Assembly (NCBI RefSeq): GCF_017798165.1
Contig: NZ_CP059068.1
Location: 3,906,001-3,970,000 of the forward strand
Source: Rhodoferax sp. AJA081-3
GTDB taxonomy: Bacteria; Pseudomonadota; Gammaproteobacteria; Burkholderiales; Burkholderiaceae_C
Length of the DNA: 64,000 nucleotides
Reading direction: 5' to 3'
The notes beneath the pieces are model-generated. The model had not been told where the DNA came from. It searched no databases and worked only from the letters and a program-made list of their open reading frames with translations. Positions 61,172-64,000 of the stretch are shown one piece after another. The position numbers were made by a program, and so were the translations under genes. The first letter of the stretch is position 1. Each line of letters starts with the position of its first letter.

Positions 61172-61235
61172 CATATGAAAAAAATGGCCTATAGCCCCCG
61201 TGGAATATGAAGGTATCGCTATCAAAATAGGAGTA
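61172..61235 (+). repeat. Intergenic repeat copy R10
   Basis: Plus-strand copy, one of the best preserved: TATGAAAAAAATGGCCTATA, then GCCCCCGTGGAATATG and CGCTATCAAAATAGGAG. It lies between the OsmC start and the TapT-like stop, both on the minus strand, so its AGGAG does not serve a gene here. Confidence 0.85.
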
Positions 61236-61237
61236 AT

Positions 61238-62059
61238 TCAACTGCTATGGGCCAAGCCCCGTAACTGCAGATGCGCCTTCCCCTCCCACTGCACCGGCAA
61301 CTGGCTCTTGGCCCGCAGGTAGTGGTGGGTGAATACATCCAGATAGGCTTCCAGCGTTTGTGCCGCATGGGGCTCGCCCGCCAGGTCCAGGCACAGGGCC
61401 GCCACCTCGCTGGTGCAAAAGTGGTCGTCACGCCGCGAGCGGCGCAGCTTGTAGCGGGAGATCTGGTCCGAGGCCAGGCTCAACACCGGCAGCTTGTCCA
61501 GGTACGGGCTTTTGCGGAACATCTTGCGCGCCTCGGGCCAGGTGGCATCCAGCAGTATGAACAGTGGTCGCTTGCCGGGCACCGGCTCAACATCCGTTAC
61601 CACGCGCTCAGCCGCCACAAACTCCCCGGGGAACACCACATACGGCTGCCACTGCGGATCGGCCAGCAGCGTAAGCAGGGCAGGGTCTACCGCTGTGCGT
61701 GCCCAGCCAAAGGCAAAGGTGTCGGCCACCACATCGGCAATCAGCCAGCCCGTGTTGCTGGGCTTGAGTGCTTCGATGTCGGCCATGATCAGGCACACAC
61801 CGGCGCGGGTGCCCACCACCGGGCGCACGGCACACAGGCAATGGCTTACTACCAAGCGGCAGCCCGCGCAGCGCGGCACGTCCGACCCGCCGCGGGCGCG
61901 GAAAGGCTTGGAGGCGCGAGCCAGGCGGGCGGTGCGCAGGCGTGACACCGCGTGTGGGGGCAAGGCTGGTGCGGGGGGAGTGGGCAACGGACGGTTCAAA
62001 CGGTTCTCTGCAGGTACTAAGGAATGCCCTTGCGATGGTACGCCAGGCCATCTGCCCAC
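61238..62059 (-). CDS. tapT: tRNA-uridine aminocarboxypropyltransferase (DTW domain)
   Basis: DTW-domain protein of the TapT/YfiP family, which makes acp3U at position 47 of tRNAs using SAM. The zinc cluster RCAGCRLVVSHCLC (Cys64, 67, 74, 76 in the longest frame) and the signature LLDATWPEARKM are present, followed by RSRRDDHFCTSEVAALCLDLA. The longest frame has 273 residues, against about 232 in E. coli, so the real start may be a TTG at 61999 or a GTG at 61948. It is divergent from the dienelactone hydrolase. Confidence 0.85.
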   Translation of the reverse strand: MGRWPGVPSQGHSLVPAENRLNRPLPTPPAPALPPHAVSRLRTARLARASKPFRARGGSDVPRCAGCRLVVSHCLCAVRPVVGTRAGVCLIMADIEALKPSNTGWLIADVVADTFAFGWARTAVDPALLTLLADPQWQPYVVFPGEFVAAERVVTDVEPVPGKRPLFILLDATWPEARKMFRKSPYLDKLPVLSLASDQISRYKLRRSRRDDHFCTSEVAALCLDLAGEPHAAQTLEAYLDVFTHHYLRAKSQLPVQWEGKAHLQLRGLAHSS

Positions 62060-62098
62060 AATAATGCTGCGCTAAACCAACCAACAAGGAGCAACGCA

Positions 62099-62788
62099 AT
62101 GGGAACCATGGTGAATTTCACACGCCCGGACGGCAAAGCCGTGCAGGGCTACCTGGCCGAGCCGGCCACCCGCAACGCACCTGCCATCGTTGTCATCCAG
62201 GAGTGGTGGGGCCTGAACGACCAGATCAAGGGCGTGGCAGACCGCCTGGCTGCTGCCGGCTTCCAGGCCCTGGTGCCCGACCTGTACCGCGGTAAAGCAA
62301 CGGTAGAACAGGAAGAAGCCCACCACCTCATGACCGGCCTGGACTTTGGCGACGCCGCTGGCCAGGACATCCGCGGAGCGGTGCAGTTTCTCAAGGGCCG
62401 CGCGCCCAAGGTGGGCCTGACCGGCTTTTGCATGGGTGGTGCGCTTACCCTGCTGGGCGCCACCCAGTCGCCCGAGTTGGACGCAGCCACCGTCTGGTAC
62501 GGCTGCCCACCGTTGGACTACATCGACGCCAGCAAGATCAAGATACCCCTGTTAGGCCACTGGGCCACGCAGGACGAGTTTTTCAAGATAGAAATCGTGG
62601 CTGGCTTGGAAGAAAAGCTAAGTGCCGCGGGTGTGGGCTTTGAGTTCCACCGCTACCAGGCCCACCACGGCTTTGCGAATGAGACCGCCGTAGGCCCCGG
62701 CCGCATTGCCGCCACGCAATACGACGCGGTGTGGGCCCAGCAAGCCTGGGACCGCACGCTGCGCTTCTTTGGCAAGCACCTGGGCTAG
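62099..62788 (+). CDS. Dienelactone hydrolase family protein
   Basis: 229-residue alpha/beta hydrolase with the triad Cys111 (GFCMGG), Asp159 (ATQDEFF) and His190 (HHGF), plus Glu35 in IQEWWG, which pairs with the Cys in resting enzyme. The sequence is typical of carboxymethylenebutenolidase-like enzymes, many of which are general esterases. AAGGAG precedes the ATG by 7 bases. No other aromatic-ring degradation gene is adjacent. Its stop shares the bases CTAG with the stop of the convergent NADP-binding gene. Confidence 0.92.
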   Translation: MGTMVNFTRPDGKAVQGYLAEPATRNAPAIVVIQEWWGLNDQIKGVADRLAAAGFQALVPDLYRGKATVEQEEAHHLMTGLDFGDAAGQDIRGAVQFLKGRAPKVGLTGFCMGGALTLLGATQSPELDAATVWYGCPPLDYIDASKIKIPLLGHWATQDEFFKIEIVAGLEEKLSAAGVGFEFHRYQAHHGFANETAVGPGRIAATQYDAVWAQQAWDRTLRFFGKHLG

Positions 62789-63438
62789 CGCGCTGCCACC
62801 GGCTTCACCAGCTTGAACGCATGCGCCCACTCGTTGCGCAGCAGGCCGGAAATGCACCACAGCATGCACAGCGGCTCAATCGCGCGGGCGGCGGTGGCGG
62901 CGCCCATGTCGGCGCTGTCCCAGCCCACGCTGCTCAGCAACTTGCTGACCGTCGCCTTGGCGGCGGCGTCGTTGCCGGCAATGAACATGGTCGGCGCGCC
63001 GCCTTCAAATTGCGGGTCGATCATGAAGCCGCTGCCCACCGAGTTGAACGCTTTGACGAAGCGCACGGCGGCAAACTCGGCCTGCAGCGTCTCCAGAAGA
63101 GACTCGTTGGGGCCGGTGAAGAACTGCAGCACGCCGTTGACCGGTGGTGCGTCGGCAATCGGGTTGCAGGCGTCAATCACCACCTTGCCTGCCAGGGCCT
63201 GAGCGCCCGCCGCCTTGACCGCTGCCACGGCGGCGTGGCCCTTGACGGCCAGCACCACCAGTTCACCAAACGCTGCTGCGTCGGCAAAGCTGCCCACTTG
63301 TGCCGCGCCGTTGGCGGCCTTCCAGTCTGCAAGTTTGGCGGGGCTTGAGGTACCCAGCAGGACCTGATGGCCCTTGGCTGTAAAGCCTGCGCCCAGTGCC
63401 TGAGCCACGTCGCCAGAGCCGATGATGCCGATTTTCAT
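62785..63438 (-). CDS. F420/NADPH-dependent oxidoreductase-like protein
   Basis: 217-residue Rossmann protein. The dinucleotide motif is GIIGSGDVAQALGAGF at the N-terminus; then ELVVLAVKGHAAVAAVKAAG, VVIDACNPI, FVKAFNSVGSGFMIDP and MFIAGNDAAAKATVSKLL follow. It belongs to the NADP oxidoreductase/F420-binding family, often seen next to redox-responsive regulators. The ATG at 63438 starts with the Rossmann strand. It is divergent from the LysR at the window end (114-base gap), its likely regulator. Confidence 0.86.
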   Translation of the reverse strand: MKIGIIGSGDVAQALGAGFTAKGHQVLLGTSSPAKLADWKAANGAAQVGSFADAAAFGELVVLAVKGHAAVAAVKAAGAQALAGKVVIDACNPIADAPPVNGVLQFFTGPNESLLETLQAEFAAVRFVKAFNSVGSGFMIDPQFEGGAPTMFIAGNDAAAKATVSKLLSSVGWDSADMGAATAARAIEPLCMLWCISGLLRNEWAHAFKLVKPVAAR

Positions 63439-63552
63439 GGTGTGTTCCTTTGAAGGTTTGTGTTGCGATGGGTGAACTGTAGATTTGCAGCGAACAAAGA
63501 AAAAGTCATCAATGGTTGTTTGATTGCTGAGTGGAAGTTGATAATTGGCCGC

Positions 63553-64000
63553 ATGAAAAACCTGCAAGGCCTGCTCGCGTTTGTGGAAATTGCCGCCAGT
63601 GGCAGCATCACCGCCGCGGCGGACCGCCTGGACCTGACAGCCGCCGCCGTCAGCAAAAGCCTGGCCAAGCTGGAGCAGCAGTTGGGTGTGCGGCTGTTGA
63701 ACCGCAGCACCCGGCGCCTGTCGCTCACGCAAGAGGGCGAGGGCTTTCTGGAAGACGCCCGCCAGGCCCTGCGCCTGCTGGACGAGGCCGTGGCCGGTGT
63801 CTCGCAATCGGCCAGCACGCCGACAGGAAAGGTGCGCATCTCGGTGGGCATGGCGTTTGGCCGGCGCTGGGTCTTGCCGGCACTGCCCGTCATCAGCACC
63901 GCCTACCCCGGCCTGGCCATCGATGTGGACCTGGACAACCGCCCGGTGGACCTGGTGGCCCAGGGCTATGACATCGGTATTCGCGGGGGGCTGATTGAAG
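63553..64000 (+). CDS. LysR-family regulator, cut by the window edge
   Basis: The first 149 codons of a LysR regulator: LQGLLAFVEIAASGSITAAADRL, then TAAAVSKSLAKLEQQLGVRLLNRSTRRLSLT in parts, followed by the start of the effector domain (GKVRISVGMAFGRRWVLPAL and VAQGYDIGIRGG). The frame is open to base 64000. It resembles the AaeR/DmlR-like subgroup. It is divergent from the F420-type oxidoreductase gene, its likely target. Confidence 0.9.
   Translation, partial: MKNLQGLLAFVEIAASGSITAAADRLDLTAAAVSKSLAKLEQQLGVRLLNRSTRRLSLTQEGEGFLEDARQALRLLDEAVAGVSQSASTPTGKVRISVGMAFGRRWVLPALPVISTAYPGLAIDVDLDNRPVDLVAQGYDIGIRGGLIE

Noticed and set aside
11641..61235. Intergenic repeats as a CRISPR array
   Set aside because: Copies are kilobases apart, in both orientations, imperfect, and without spacers or cas genes.

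Overview
The window is high-GC, gene-dense DNA that looks like the chromosome of a betaproteobacterium of the order Burkholderiales, most likely family Comamonadaceae (Rhodoferax-like). This is inferred from gene families, codon use and the AT-rich intergenic repeats, not from any rRNA or marker gene. No tRNA, rRNA, CRISPR array, insertion sequence or prophage was seen, and no gene-free stretch exceeds 300 bases.

Layout. 0.1-3.6 kb: potassium-sensing pair kdpD-kdpE (any kdpFABC would lie left of the window), then a CorA-like transporter. 5.4-6.8 kb: a small DUF2892 membrane protein, an ECF sigma factor and an unknown protein. 6.8-10.5 kb: a minus-strand operon of a VWA-domain protein, a histidine kinase and a response regulator, with an 11-base tandem direct repeat upstream. 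11.9-20.3 kb: a giant thioester alpha-2-macroglobulin overlapping pbpC (PBP1C). 20.4-30.8 kb: small metabolic and stress genes, including a tandem methylglyoxal synthase-like protein, the AzlCD exporter and several regulators. 31-37 kb: threonine aldolase, a 1315-residue glycosyltransferase/rhamnan-synthesis/HAD fusion and a methyltransferase. 37-42 kb: DUF proteins, a RIO-type kinase and a full-length AlkB. 42-50 kb: pseudouridine catabolism (psuK-psuG), a penicillin-acylase-family enzyme and a divergent homoserine dehydrogenase behind a Thr/Ile-codon leader. 50-54 kb: an M14 peptidase, then a low-GC insert with a frameshifted membrane-protein gene, flanked by a LysR 3-prime remnant and an intact LysR. 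54-64 kb: pirins, an old yellow enzyme, a DNA-damage group, OsmC, TapT-like, dienelactone hydrolase and a LysR cut by the window edge.

Two things stand out. First, at 56.4-59.1 kb a near-perfect LexA box sits between a divergent YcaQ/AlkX-like glycosylase gene and a DinD-like gene; a second AlkB follows whose nucleotide-recognition lid has been deleted in frame. Second, about ten copies of a 50-65 base intergenic repeat, centred on TAGCCCCCGTG, lie at gene borders. They contribute stop codons, C-terminal residues or ribosome-binding sites to some neighbours.
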